A stretch of 64,000 nucleotides of DNA from NCBI RefSeq assembly GCF_007989825.1, contig NZ_BJUA01000005.1, positions 204,896-268,895 of the forward strand, in the 5' to 3' direction. Numbering within the stretch: the first letter of the stretch is position 1; each line of letters opens with the position of its first letter. Both the position numbers and the translations under genes were made by a program. Below, one piece after another: positions 34,384 to 43,232 of this stretch. Origin of the DNA: Cellulomonas persica (GTDB lineage Bacteria > Actinomycetota > Actinomycetes > Actinomycetales > Cellulomonadaceae). Under the pieces are notes generated by a model. It searched no databases. It saw only the letters and a program-made list of their open reading frames with translations, and had not been told where the DNA came from.

Positions 34384-35889
34384 TCAGCCGCGGCTCTGCT
34401 GCTTGATGCGGTTGGTGAGCTCGGTCACCTGGTTGTAGATCGAGCGACGCTCGGCCATGAGCTCACGGATCTTGCGGTTCGCGTGCATGACCGTGGTGTG
34501 GTCGCGACCGCCGAAGGCCTGCCCGATCTTCGGCAGCGACAGGTCGGTGAGCTCGCGACACAGGTACATCGCGATCTGCCGGGCCGTCACCAGGACACGT
34601 GAGCGCGACGAACCGCACAGGTCGTCGATCGTGAGACCGAAGTACGCCGCCGTCTGGCCGATGACCTGCGTCGAGGTGATCTCGGTCGTCTGGTCGTCGG
34701 TGATGAGGTCCTTCAGCACGATCTCCGCGAGCGAAAGGTCGACCTGCTGCCGGTTGAGGCTCGCGAACGCCGTGACCCGGATCAGCGCGCCCTCGAGCTC
34801 GCGGATGTTCGTCGAGATCTTCGAGGCGATGTACTCCAGGACGTCCGGCGGCGCCTGCATGTTGTCGCCACCGGCCTTCTTGCGGAGGATCGCGATGCGC
34901 GTCTCGAGGTCCGGCGGCTGGACGTCCGTGATGAGCCCCCACTCGAAGCGCGAGCGCATCCGGTCCTCGAAGCCGTTGAGCTGCTTCGGGGGCAGGTCGG
35001 ACGTGATCACGACCTGCTTGTTCGCGTTGTGCAGGGTGTTGAACGTGTGGAAGAACTCCTCCATCGTCTGTTCCTTGCCCTGCAGGAACTGGATGTCGTC
35101 GATGAGGAGCACGTCGACCTCGCGGTAGCGCCGCTGGAACGCGCCTGCCTTGCCCTCGGAGATCGAGTTGATGAAGTCGTTGGTGAACTCCTCGGAGTTC
35201 ACGTAGCGCACCCGCACGCTCGGGTAGAGGTTCTGCGCGTAGTGACCGATCGCGTGCAGCAGGTGGGTCTTGCCCAGCCCGGAGTCGCCGTAGATGAACA
35301 GCGGGTTGTAGGCCTTCGCGGGCGCCTCGGCCACGGCGACGGCCGCGGCGTGCGCGAACCGGTTCGACGAACCGATGACGAACGTCTCGAACAGGTAGTT
35401 CGGGTTGAGGCGAGCGGGCTCGGCCTGCTGCCGACGCGCGTTCGGCACGTGCTGGGTGCCGGGTCGCGGTGCGTCCGGCTCCGGCCGCCGCACCTCGGGC
35501 TCGTGGGCCGGGCGGGCGGGTTCGTCGTCGACCGGGGTGTGCACGTCGTCCGGGGGGACCGCCGGTGAGGGGGAGCTCCCGGGAGCGGTGGTCATCGCCC
35601 GCACCGCCGGCGGGGCGTCGTCGACGAGCTGGGGGTCGACCGTGATCGCGAACCGGCCCTCACGCCCGAGTGCGTCGTTCAGCGCCTCGGTGACCTCGGT
35701 GCGGACCTTCGTCTCGAGGTACTCCTTGGTGTACTCGTTGCCCACAGCAAGGATCAGGGTGCCGTCGAGGAGGCCCAGCGGCTGCGCGAGCCGGACGAAC
35801 GCGAGCTGCCGCTGCGTGATGTCGGGGCTGGACTCGAGCGAGTTCACGACGTGACCCCAGACTCGAGTGAGCTCTTCGTCCTGTGCCAC
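34384..35889 (-). CDS. dnaA: Chromosomal replication initiator DnaA
   Basis: Initiator AAA+ ATPase of 501 residues. Domain I (about 1-90) is followed by a proline-rich, charged linker (about 90-165), then the AAA+ domain with FETFVIGSSNRFAH, Walker A GDSGLGKTH and Walker B VLLIDDIQFL, and the C-terminal DNA-binding helix-turn-helix with the signature FGGRDHTTVMHANRKI. It binds the boxes on both sides of its own gene. The start is GTG at 35889, after a box-containing leader that suggests autoregulation. Confidence 0.98.
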   Translation of the reverse strand: MAQDEELTRVWGHVVNSLESSPDITQRQLAFVRLAQPLGLLDGTLILAVGNEYTKEYLETKVRTEVTEALNDALGREGRFAITVDPQLVDDAPPAVRAMTTAPGSSPSPAVPPDDVHTPVDDEPARPAHEPEVRRPEPDAPRPGTQHVPNARRQQAEPARLNPNYLFETFVIGSSNRFAHAAAVAVAEAPAKAYNPLFIYGDSGLGKTHLLHAIGHYAQNLYPSVRVRYVNSEEFTNDFINSISEGKAGAFQRRYREVDVLLIDDIQFLQGKEQTMEEFFHTFNTLHNANKQVVITSDLPPKQLNGFEDRMRSRFEWGLITDVQPPDLETRIAILRKKAGGDNMQAPPDVLEYIASKISTNIRELEGALIRVTAFASLNRQQVDLSLAEIVLKDLITDDQTTEITSTQVIGQTAAYFGLTIDDLCGSSRSRVLVTARQIAMYLCRELTDLSLPKIGQAFGGRDHTTVMHANRKIRELMAERRSIYNQVTELTNRIKQQSRG

Positions 35890-35944
35890 GTCCTACCTCG
35901 GGTCGTCTCGTCCGTTCGACGTGCGAGTCTCGCACGGTGCGCCG

Positions 35945-36111
35945 TCGTCCACACACTTGTCCACACCTGTGAGCCGAGCCAGGCGACCGACGCGCGGCCG
36001 CACGGATGCCCATCGCGACGCGCCTCGTCGTCGAGTCGCGCCGGCAGCACCACGCGGACGGCGTGCGTCGTCATCCACAGGCGACGACGAGCCTCGATGC
36101 TAGTGTCCACA
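35945..36111. promoter_or_regulatory. Second DnaA-box cluster between dnaA and rpmH
   Basis: Four boxes lie in this part of the 560-base gap: TCGTCCACA 35945, a perfect TTGTCCACA 35957-35965, TCATCCACA 36071 and GTGTCCACA 36103. They lie upstream of dnaA and could mediate DnaA autorepression and contribute to origin activity. All four point the same way. Confidence 0.8.
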
Positions 36112-36276
36112 GGCGCCGGCCGGGCACCGCCTGATGGGGTGATGAACGGCTCACCGACGGCGTGACCGCCCACGCTGCGGGGCTCTGACCTGGGGTGCGA
36201 GCCCGGACGCGTCGGGAGGCGCGAGAACCGCGATCTGATGCGGCTCGCGCAGGCCGCCTGACGTGCCCGGTCACAT

Positions 36277-36306
36277 TTGACCGGCTAGACGCGCGCGGCG
36301 TATCGT
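36277..36306 (+). promoter_or_regulatory. Candidate SigA promoter for rpmH operon
   Basis: TTGACC (36277-36282) and TATCGT (36301-36306) are separated by 18 bases, a good vegetative promoter. The transcript would carry a leader of about 135 bases before rpmH that contains the perfect hairpin ACGCACCT-CC-AGGTGCGT at 36351-36368. Confidence 0.55.
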
Positions 36307-36350
36307 CGTGCAGCCCTTTGATGGCTCCTGTCGGCGCGCCCAGACGCCGC

Positions 36351-36368
36351 ACGCACCTCCAGGTGCGT
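36351..36368 (+). promoter_or_regulatory. Perfect hairpin in the rpmH leader
   Basis: ACGCACCT (36351-36358) pairs perfectly with AGGTGCGT (36361-36368) across a two-base loop. It lies about 80 bases before the rpmH start codon and may affect leader stability or be an operator. Confidence 0.45.
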
Positions 36369-36449
36369 GTCCTCGGAGCAGTCGAGCCAGGCAGAAGACC
36401 AGGACGCGTGTGCCGCGCGCCCATCCGATGGACCAGTGGGAGAACTCTC

Positions 36450-36587
36450 GTGAGCAAGCGCACGTTCCAGCCGAACAACCGGCGCCGGGCCAAGACGCAC
36501 GGCTTCCGTCTGCGCATGCGGACGCGCGCCGGCCGCGCGATCCTCGCCGCTCGCCGGCGCAAGGGTCGCTCCGAGCTCTCGGCCTGA
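36450..36587 (+). CDS. rpmH: 50S ribosomal protein L34
   Basis: Ribosomal protein of 45 residues, highly basic, beginning [19 protein letters not shown] and ending RKGRSELSA, the invariant L34 pattern. GTG start at 36450 with GGGAG about eight bases ahead. It is first in the rpmH-rnpA-yidD-yidC-khpB operon, divergent from dnaA. Confidence 0.97.
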   Translation: MSKRTFQPNNRRRAKTHGFRLRMRTRAGRAILAARRRKGRSELSA

Positions 36588-36597
36588 CCCAGCGTCG

Positions 36598-36957
36598 GTG
36601 CTGCCCGCCGCGCACCGGATGCGTCGATCCGCGGACTTCGAGTCGGCGGTGCGGCGCGGTGCGCGCGGCGGACGGGAGACGTTGGTGGTGCACCTGACGA
36701 GTCGAACCGACCCCGGGCCTGATGGCCCGGTGGTCGGTTTCGTCGTGTCCAAGGGCGTCGGCAACGCGGTGGTGCGGAACCGTGTGAAGCGACGTCTGCG
36801 TGCCCTCATGGCCGGCCGCCTCGACGCCCTCCCCGCTCGCGCGTCCCTCGTCGTGCGAGCCCAGGCGCCCGCCGCTGCGGCGTCGTACGCCACGCTCGGG
36901 GCCGATCTCGACGGCGCGCTGCGCACCGCGACGCGACGAGCAGGGGCCACGCGATGA
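36598..36957 (+). CDS. rnpA: Ribonuclease P protein component
   Basis: Protein cofactor of RNase P, 119 residues, which helps the RNA subunit bind pre-tRNA 5-prime leaders. The family signature is present as [12 protein letters not shown], along with [14 protein letters not shown] and the N-terminal MRRSADFE. The start is GTG at 36598, ten bases after rpmH; the end overlaps yidD by four bases. Confidence 0.94.
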   Translation: MLPAAHRMRRSADFESAVRRGARGGRETLVVHLTSRTDPGPDGPVVGFVVSKGVGNAVVRNRVKRRLRALMAGRLDALPARASLVVRAQAPAAAASYATLGADLDGALRTATRRAGATR

Positions 36958-37250
36958 CGACCCTCGGGCGGGCGGCCCGGTTCGCGCTGCGCCTGCCCGG
37001 CATGGCGCTGCTCGGTCTGCTCTGGCTCTACCAGCACCTGGTCTCGCCGCTCACGCCGCCCACGTGCCGGTACTACCCGTCCTGCTCGCAGTACGCGGTG
37101 ATCGCGATTCGCCGCCACGGCGCGCTGCGCGGGACCTGGCTCGCCGGCCGACGCCTGCTGCGATGCCACCCATGGACGCCCGGTGGCGTGGACGACGTGC
37201 CTCCCGCGCGCTCGCCCCGCCGACTCGACGTGGCGCACAGCGCCCACTGA
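36954..37250 (+). CDS. yidD: Membrane protein insertion efficiency factor YidD
   Basis: Small amphipathic membrane-associated protein, 98 residues, with the family motif [27 protein letters not shown] and the paired cysteines, then [13 protein letters not shown]. It assists YidC-dependent insertion. The start overlaps the rnpA stop; yidC follows after 24 bases. Confidence 0.94.
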   Translation: MTTLGRAARFALRLPGMALLGLLWLYQHLVSPLTPPTCRYYPSCSQYAVIAIRRHGALRGTWLAGRRLLRCHPWTPGGVDDVPPARSPRRLDVAHSAH

Positions 37251-37274
37251 CACCCCGACAGGAGCTCTGCCCAC

Positions 37275-38453
37275 ATGGGTTGGTTCGACGGTCTGCTGCA
37301 GCCGATCATGGTCGCGGTGGCCTGGATCATGGTCCAGTTCCACTCGCTGCTCACGAGCATCGGCATGGATCCCGACGGGGGAACGGCGTGGACGCTGTCC
37401 ATCGTCGGCCTCGTGATCGTGATCCGGATCCTGCTGATCCCGCTGTTCTTCAAGCAGATCAAGGCGTCGCGCGGCATGCAGCTGCTGCAGCCCGAGATGC
37501 AGAAGATCCAGAAGAAGTACAAGGGCAAGACCGATCCCGCGTCCCGCGAGGCGATGAGCCGCGAGACGATGGAGCTCTACCGCAAGCACGGGACGAACCC
37601 GTTCGCGTCCTGCTTGCCGATCCTGCTGCAGTCGCCGATCTTCTTCGCGCTGTTCCGCGTGCTCAACTCGCTCAAGCCGCTGTCCGAAGGCACGTACCCG
37701 CGCGGTGACCATATCGGCCCGATGACCGCCGACCTCGCCGCCTCGGCGGAGTCCGCCACGATCTTCGGCGCCCCGCTGTCGGGCACGTTCATGCAGGCCA
37801 ACGGCGACATCCACATCCAGATCGTCACCATCGCGCTCATCGTCGCGATGTCCGCGACGACGTTCTTCACCCAGCGCCAGCTCACGCGCAAGAACATGCC
37901 GCCGGCCGCGCTCGAGGGTCCGATGGCGCAGCAGCAGAAGGTGCTGCTCTACGTCCTGCCGCTGATCTTCGCGTTCTCCGGCGTGAACTTCCCGATCGGT
38001 GTCCTCATCTACTGGACCACCACGAACCTCTGGTCGATGGGCCAGCAGTTCTACACGATCCGTCGCATGCCGGCGCCCGGCTCCGAGGCCGAGCGCCTGA
38101 TGCTCGAGCGCCGCGCCCGCCGCGGCAAGGCCGTCCCCGTGGTCGAGGCCCCGTCCACCGTCGTCGACGAGAAGCCTCGTGGTCAGCGTCAGCAGCCGAA
38201 GCGCAAGGACCGTCAGAAGCCGGCGGGGACGCAGCGTCCTGTCGGAGCCGGCACCGGCACCGGCGCAGCGTCGGCCAAGGGCGCGACGGGGTCTGGGGCT
38301 TCAGCGACGGCCGACGCTCCGATCCAGGATGCGCCTGTTCAGGATGCCCCGGTGGAGGACGGGTCGCTGAGCGACGGTCCGACGAAGCCGTCCAGCAGCG
38401 CCAAGGCGAAGAAGCCGGCCCAGGGCGGCAAGAAGCCCCGCCCCAAGAACTGA
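37275..38453 (+). CDS. yidC: Membrane protein insertase YidC
   Basis: Insertase of 392 residues with five membrane helices and the conserved segment NPFASCLPILLQSPIFFALFRVL, a hydrophilic groove arginine in the first core helix (VIRILLIPLFFKQIK), and WTTTNLWSMGQQ near the end of the membrane part. The C-terminal tail of about 115 residues is basic and low-complexity (repeats of IQDAPVQDAPVED and KKPAQGGKK), which can contact the ribosome. AGGAG precedes the ATG at 37275. Confidence 0.96.
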   Translation: MGWFDGLLQPIMVAVAWIMVQFHSLLTSIGMDPDGGTAWTLSIVGLVIVIRILLIPLFFKQIKASRGMQLLQPEMQKIQKKYKGKTDPASREAMSRETMELYRKHGTNPFASCLPILLQSPIFFALFRVLNSLKPLSEGTYPRGDHIGPMTADLAASAESATIFGAPLSGTFMQANGDIHIQIVTIALIVAMSATTFFTQRQLTRKNMPPAALEGPMAQQQKVLLYVLPLIFAFSGVNFPIGVLIYWTTTNLWSMGQQFYTIRRMPAPGSEAERLMLERRARRGKAVPVVEAPSTVVDEKPRGQRQQPKRKDRQKPAGTQRPVGAGTGTGAASAKGATGSGASATADAPIQDAPVQDAPVEDGSLSDGPTKPSSSAKAKKPAQGGKKPRPKN

Positions 38454-38493
38454 CCGCCGCTCCGCGGCCCCAGCCACGTCGAACGGAGACACC

Positions 38494-38994
38494 ATGACCA
38501 CCCAGCCTGACGCTGCGAGCTCGACGAGCCGACTCGAAGAGGAAGGCGAGATCGCGGCCGACTACCTCGAGGAGCTCCTCGACATCGCCGATCTCGACGG
38601 TGACATCGACATCGACGTCGATCACGGTCGCGCCGCCGTCGAGATCGTCTCGGAGGACGCCGCCGACCGCTCGCTGCGTCGACTCGCCGGCCGCGACGGT
38701 GAGGTCCTGGACGCCCTGCAGGAGCTCACCCGCCTCGCCGTGCAGGCCAAGACGGGGGAGCGCAGCCGACTGATGCTCGACATCGCCGGCTACCGCGCGG
38801 CTCGCCGAGAGGCGCTGACGGCCGTCGCGAACGACGCCGTCGCGCGCGCGAAGGAGTCCGGCTCGCCGGTCTCCCTCGAGCCGATGAACCCGTTCGAGCG
38901 CAAGGTCATCCACGACGCCGTGGCCGCCGCCGGTCTCGTGAGCGACTCCGAGGGCGTCGAGCCGCACCGCTACGTGGTGGTGCGTCCGGCCTGA
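38494..38994 (+). CDS. khpB: RNA-binding protein KhpB/Jag (KH-R3H)
   Basis: Protein of 166 residues with an acidic N-terminus, a type II KH domain (about 35-105; the loop GRDGEVLDALQEL) and a C-terminal R3H domain (MNPFERKVIHDAV ending EPHRYVVVRP). The Jag-N domain is absent, as in other actinobacteria. KhpB binds RNAs with KhpA and affects cell elongation and division in other Gram-positives. It is last in the yidC operon, followed by a very strong terminator. Confidence 0.93.
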   Translation: MTTQPDAASSTSRLEEEGEIAADYLEELLDIADLDGDIDIDVDHGRAAVEIVSEDAADRSLRRLAGRDGEVLDALQELTRLAVQAKTGERSRLMLDIAGYRAARREALTAVANDAVARAKESGSPVSLEPMNPFERKVIHDAVAAAGLVSDSEGVEPHRYVVVRPA

Positions 38995-39009
38995 CACCCG
39001 TCACACAGT

Positions 39010-39051
39010 CGGCAAAGGGTGGCGCTCCGCACGGGGCGCCACCCTTTGCCG
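39010..39051 (+). terminator. Strong intrinsic terminator after khpB/jag
   Basis: A perfect 16-base stem, CGGCAAAGGGTGGCGC (39010-39025) with its complement (39036-39051), and a 10-base loop, 13 bases after the jag stop. It separates the yidC operon from the gene-poor parS region. Confidence 0.92.
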
Positions 39052-39266
39052 TACTAGCGGGCGCCGTGATGGCGACGCAGCTGGCCTGCGGCGGGCGGTC
39101 GAGCTGGCTGACGAGGATGTCCACGGCTGGCCCGACGTGCCCCCGCTACTACCACCTCCACATCCACAGAGCCGCCAGGCGTGGACGGCAGGGCCAGGTT
39201 CTCTTCTGGCGGAGTCGGCGCCGTGGGTTGGAGGCCCATGTGGTGTGGCGTCCAGTCGGTCGCTGC

Positions 39267-39280
39267 GTTTCACGTGAAAC
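39267..39280. promoter_or_regulatory. parS site 1 (perfect)
   Basis: GTTTCACGTGAAAC matches the 14-base ParB core exactly; the flanks are C and G. It is the first of the array, about 220 bases after the jag terminator. Confidence 0.95.
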
Positions 39281-39419
39281 GGGCGGCCCTTCGCCGCAGT
39301 CGGATACCCGTCCGCGCCGGGACGGTTCGCGGTAGGACGCCGATTCCTGGTGGTCCGCAGCCGAGCTCGCTCGTGGAACAGAGCTTGACGTGTCATCGGC
39401 CTCCCCACGGGATCACTGG

Positions 39420-39435
39420 TGTTTCACGTGGAACA
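39420..39435. promoter_or_regulatory. parS site 2 (one mismatch)
   Basis: TGTTTCACGTGGAACA differs from the 16-base consensus TGTTTCACGTGAAACA by one base, and lies 153 bases from site 1. Confidence 0.88.
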
Positions 39436-40504
39436 TCGGGCTCGGACGTCGGGGTCCGGCTTGGTGCGACCGCGCCTGGCCGGTGAGGCTGCGCACTTGA
39501 CGGACAGGATGGCCCGCTGCGCCGCGTACCTGGTGACCCGTGCGCTGCGACTGGTCCCTGGCGCGCCAGCACACGCGGCATGAGGGCGGGTCGCGGCTGC
39601 CTCAGCGCGCGGCACCGTTCTCTGCTAGGTCGGGGTCCTGCCCGTGTCGGCACGGCGCGGCGCCCCAGATCAGCCATTCGGACGCCCGGAGGTCCCCAGA
39701 ACCGGAGCGGAACAGTCTTCCGCCCTCAGCTCTCCACGCGGCTTGGCGTCCCGGCACAAGCCCTGTGCCCTGTGCAGAACGGGCACATGGCAGGCCTGTC
39801 AGTAGCGAGAGGGCTGTGCTGGTCGCCTGCATACCCGCGCCAGCTCGTCGTTGTGCGCTGGAGTAGGTGGCGGAGGTGGGACCTTCGACGCTGGGAGAGC
39901 TCTCGGGAGCGCCCGGGTCCGGCGTCCGCATCAGATGGTTGGCACGTGAGACCCGTCCCCTCCGGCACCTGCCTGTGTGGCCACGCTCGGACCTCGGTAT
40001 GCGTCGAGAGCCTGAGTGATCCGCACGGCGCCGACGTGCCTCGCCGCTGGCTACATGCCCGGACGTTGTCTGTCCGCGCGACGCGACCCGTCCAGGCGGG
40101 ACGGCGGCATCGAACGAACGGCCATCGTCGATTCACGCCTGTCGCGCCCGGTGACGTGCTCACGCGGAGCGAGAGTCGGCCGCTCCCGCGTGTGCCTGAC
40201 GTCGACGTCGGAGCGGAGCGGATGCCTGAGGTGGCGACTAGCGCTGGGCCGACGGCTCTACCTCGTCCCACTTCGCCGCGGCACGTCCGGTGGGTTGAAC
40301 GGTGGAACTCGCTCCGCGCTTGTGCGAAGGGCGCCGCACGAGGTGAAGCTCATCGACTCCACGGGTCGGACAACGACGACGGGCCGGCGCTCAGCCTTGC
40401 CGCGGCGCGATGCCGTCCGGTCCGTGCCGTCGACGCCTCGGGCGTCGGGGGTTCCGGTATGTCCTGCTGGATGCCGCCCACCGACCTGCGCACGGAACCG
40501 GCCT

Positions 40505-40636
40505 GGGCGAGTCGCGCTCCGAAAGAACTGCTGGTGTGGGGGAGTCGCGCTCCGCAAATGGGGCTGGTGTGGGGGACCCGCGCTCTGCCCGAGGGTCCGG
40601 TCTGGCGTGGTCGGGCTCGGCACCCGAGGCAGGCCC
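40505..40636 (+). repeat. 33-bp degenerate tandem repeat (four units)
   Basis: GAGTCGCGCTCC recurs at 40509 and 40542, with GACCCGCGCTCT at 40575 and a weaker copy near 40608, each 33 bases apart. One frame reads an 11-residue repeat (WGSRAPQMGLV type), but the surrounding frame has no other protein-like features. Confidence 0.7.
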
Positions 40637-41160
40637 GGCGCTTGGCGCTCTATCGCCTCGGTATCCCTAGCCGGGTCTGGTTCTCGAGGAGGAACGACGA
40701 GATAAGTCGCCGGAGCACTGCCGCCGCGCTGCACTCGACGTGCGACGAGTAGCAGTAAGGCGATGAAGCCCCCTGTCGATGGAGTTGCCGGTGGGACTCT
40801 CGCGGGTACCTGGCGCTCCCTGAGGCCCCGCCAGATTGCCGCACCGTCTGCAGTCGTTCCTGCACAGCCAGCGCGGCGTGGCTGCTCAGCGGATCAAGGT
40901 GTCGGCACGAGATGGCTCGGGCGGGTTCCCGAGGCCGGCTCAGCCGATGCGTTCACGACGCGACTGAACGGGCAACGCGGTCGGCGACGAGCTGAGCGAC
41001 TCCGTTACCCGGGTTGTGCTGGTGATTGACAGTGAGTTACCGGCTCGCTGGAGACCGGCAGCAGCGCGCGCACCGAGCAGCGGGAGGCCGAAGCGCATTG
41101 AGGAGGTATCGGCCGACCTCAGCTAGCGCGGGCGGGTCGAGGCGCGGGAGGGCCTTGCGG

Positions 41161-41250
41161 CCTCCGTTTCACGTGAAACGACCCCTGCAGTCTCCGTTTC
41201 ACGAGAGACGTCCTCTGCAGTCGCCGTTCTACGTGAGACGGGGGAGGGGC
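41161..41250. repeat. 30-bp tandem repeat carrying parS sites 3, 4 and 5
   Basis: Three 30-base units (41161-41190, 41191-41220, 41221-41250). Each has a parS-like sequence at the same offset: GTTTCACGTGAAAC at 41166 (perfect), GTTTCACGAGAGAC at 41196 (two mismatches) and GTTCTACGTGAGAC at 41226 (three mismatches). Units 1 and 2 both end in CTGCAG. The pattern suggests duplication of a parS unit followed by decay. Confidence 0.85.
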
Positions 41251-41290
41251 GGCACTCTGGACTGGCGCATGGTTCGACTAGGCCGTGTTG

Positions 41291-41698
41291 CTAGAGGTTG
41301 GTGGGGAAGAGTCGGATGTCCGTCGCTGGAATGGCGACTCGTGCTCCGAGCAGACCGTCGGGTTGCGGACCGACCATTTCGAGGAGTGTGGTCGTGGGTC
41401 CCGCGCGCAGTACAGCCACGCCGTCGCGCTGTACCCGTTCGATGACGCCGTGCAGCGATCCCGGAGGCTGTTCTCCAGCAGCGATTCCGATGACGACGTC
41501 CGTCCAGCGGCAGGGCGCGCAGTCGATCTCGACGTCGACGACGTCGCCGACCGCAGGCACGGGGCCTTGCCAGGTTGCGGCGAACCGGCCGACGGGCGAG
41601 TCGACGACTACGGTCTGCGACGAACCGGCATCGACACACCGCATCTCGATCCGCGTACTCCGTCCCTCGTGCTGAAGTCTCCACCAAGTGTGCTTCAC
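41291..41698 (-). CDS. Orphan hypothetical protein (135 residues) inside the parS region
   Basis: GTG start at 41698. The protein has balanced, globular-looking composition (VDSPVGRFAATWQGPVPAVG, VDVEIDCAPCRWTDVVIG, HGVIERVQRDGVAVLRAG, VAIPATDIRLFPTNL), unlike the other frames in this region. It looks beta-rich with repeated short barrels. I recognise no family. Its start overlaps by four bases the stop of a short minus-strand frame ending in YLVQRVAGPIWAPP (41695), so it may once have been part of a coupled operon, now truncated by the IS remnant. Confidence 0.6.
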   Translation of the reverse strand: MKHTWWRLQHEGRSTRIEMRCVDAGSSQTVVVDSPVGRFAATWQGPVPAVGDVVDVEIDCAPCRWTDVVIGIAAGEQPPGSLHGVIERVQRDGVAVLRAGPTTTLLEMVGPQPDGLLGARVAIPATDIRLFPTNL

Positions 41699-41743
41699 GG
41701 GGGTGCCCAGATCGGGCCGGCGACACGCTGGACCAGGTAAAGG

Positions 41744-41944
41744 TCACCGACTGATGCTCTGCACCCAGTGGAGGGTCGCAGAAGGGCATTGGCCGGAGTG
41801 GTGGCTGCGGGCGGTCTTGTCTGACCGCATCGCGAGCCCGCGCCACCGCTTGAGCTTGTTGAAGCAGCGCTCGACGACATCGCGGCTCCGGTACCGCTGC
41901 CGCCGTTCGTCGCCGAAGTCGATCGGCCGCCCGGGACGTTTCCG
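41744..41944 (-). pseudogene. Remnant of an IS5-family transposase (C-terminal end)
   Basis: About 66 residues remain of a DDE transposase tail: GRPIDFGDERRQRYRSRD, VVERCFNKLKRWRGLAMRSDKTARS. The motif VVERCFN-LK-WRG-A-R-DKTARS is typical of IS5-group elements (the catalytic Glu region). No start, upstream DDE part or intact terminal inverted repeats were found; parS site 6 begins 22 bases further up. It is evidence of past insertion and decay in this region. Confidence 0.8.
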
Positions 41945-41964
41945 GCGGCTTCGGCGGGCGGCGT

Positions 41965-41980
41965 CGTTCCACGTGAAACA
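41965..41980. promoter_or_regulatory. parS site 6 (near-consensus)
   Basis: CGTTCCACGTGAAACA; the 14-base core GTTCCACGTGAAAC has one mismatch to consensus. It lies beside the transposase remnant. Confidence 0.85.
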
Positions 41981-42473
41981 TGGCGGCCTGAGGCCTGAGA
42001 CGCACGGCCTTGGCGGCCGTGTCTGGATCGTCACGGCACGCCCCCGGCCGATGGCACCAGTGGCGCTTGATCCAGCGCGGCGTGCTGGGGCGTGCAGGTG
42101 CTGGCGAGGCACCGGACACTTCGAGGCGTACCCGTCGGGGACCGGGATTCGCGCGGAGGGAGCTCGCGTCGGAGCGCGCCGGATGCGCAGCGGCTTCCGA
42201 CCTGGCTGCTGGACGCCGCCCGTGACAGGTGGATCGACAACGCGGTGGGAAGCCGGTGACCGAGGGCGTACAGTCGGCGTGGGGCGTGGCGGCGTGGCTC
42301 GCCGCGAGGCTGGCGGAGGAGAGCTGCTCGTCCTGGGAGTCTCATCGCGCTCGACGCAGGCGCGGGCACTCCACCCGACGTGCCCTCCAAGCCCGGCGGA
42401 GCGCTGCGGTCCCTCGGGACGTCGCAGGGGACGCGACAAAGACCGAGTCTCAACCGCCGGCCGCCGGGGTCTG

Positions 42474-42489
42474 TGTTCCACGTGAAACA
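42474..42489. promoter_or_regulatory. parS site 7 (one mismatch)
   Basis: TGTTCCACGTGAAACA differs from the 16-base parS consensus at one position only. Confidence 0.9.
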
Positions 42490-42688
42490 CCGCTCCACAC
42501 ACCGACGCCCGTGTGCAACGCCGGGGAATCCGACTATGGCTCGGTCTGGGCCGCGACGCCGTGAGTGGCGCCAGCGTCTCGAGCGCACGGGCGGCGCGGC
42601 GTGCCGACAGCGGCTCCGCGCACGCCACGGAGCACGACGCCACGGTCGGGTGCTGCTGCGGGTCGGTGAGCCGTGGCAGGTCGACCGT

Positions 42689-42702
42689 GTCTCATGTGGA
42701 AC
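42689..42702. promoter_or_regulatory. parS-like site 8 (degenerate)
   Basis: GTCTCATGTGGAAC has three mismatches to the 14-base core. It may be a decayed site with weak ParB affinity. Confidence 0.5.
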
Positions 42703-43029
42703 CGCCTGCCCGACGCTCACGAGAACCAGAGGCGCGGAGCGATCTCAGCACCGCTGGTGTGCCCAAGTAGAGGGGGAGGGCTCGGATGTGGATCGGAGTC
42801 GGACGGGAGCGCAGACGCCCCGAGCATGTGGGCTCGGCTAGGCGTGGCTACCTCTGCATCGCGGCACCCGGTGAAGCGGGTCTTTTCGAGGAGCGCGAGT
42901 GACGACGCACCGGTCGGTCCGCCCGAGGCGTCCGGTCATGCCAGACGTGGACAGAGACCGCCATCCGCCTGGCGGGGGAGCCGGTCGTGCGGGCCGCCTG
43001 CGACGTCATTCGAGAGACGCCGAGCTCGT

Positions 43030-43043
43030 CTTTCACGTGGAAC
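43030..43043. promoter_or_regulatory. parS-like site 9 (two mismatches)
   Basis: CTTTCACGTGGAAC keeps the central CACGTG. A further possible relic, GTCATTCGAGAGAC, lies twelve bases upstream (43005-43018). Confidence 0.7.
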
Positions 43044-43232
43044 GGGCGCGTCGAGACCCGTGCCTCCAACAGTGCACCCGACGGAAGTGACTCCGGCCGT
43101 TCAACCTCTGCCGCTGTCCGCTATCCGTGCGGGGGCCGGCCAGCGCTAACCACGAGCACGACCCGCTGTGCCCTCTGGTGCACCGCGGGAGCACACGAAA
43201 GGAAGCGGCGTGCCGGGGGATGAGGCAGCTGT

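Noticed and set aside
39939..39952. TTGGCACGTGAGAC as a twelfth parS
   Set aside because: Four mismatches outside the central CACGTG; too weak to claim without binding data.
39580..40752. A 390-codon + strand ORF in the parS tract
   Set aside because: Composition is Arg/Trp/Ser/Cys-rich with no family motif or signal, and it includes the 33-bp repeat; probably chance in stop-poor DNA.
42848..43149. Small ORFs on both strands reading FHVK or TWN at parS sites
   Set aside because: These peptide motifs are simply translations of the parS palindrome and do not support coding.
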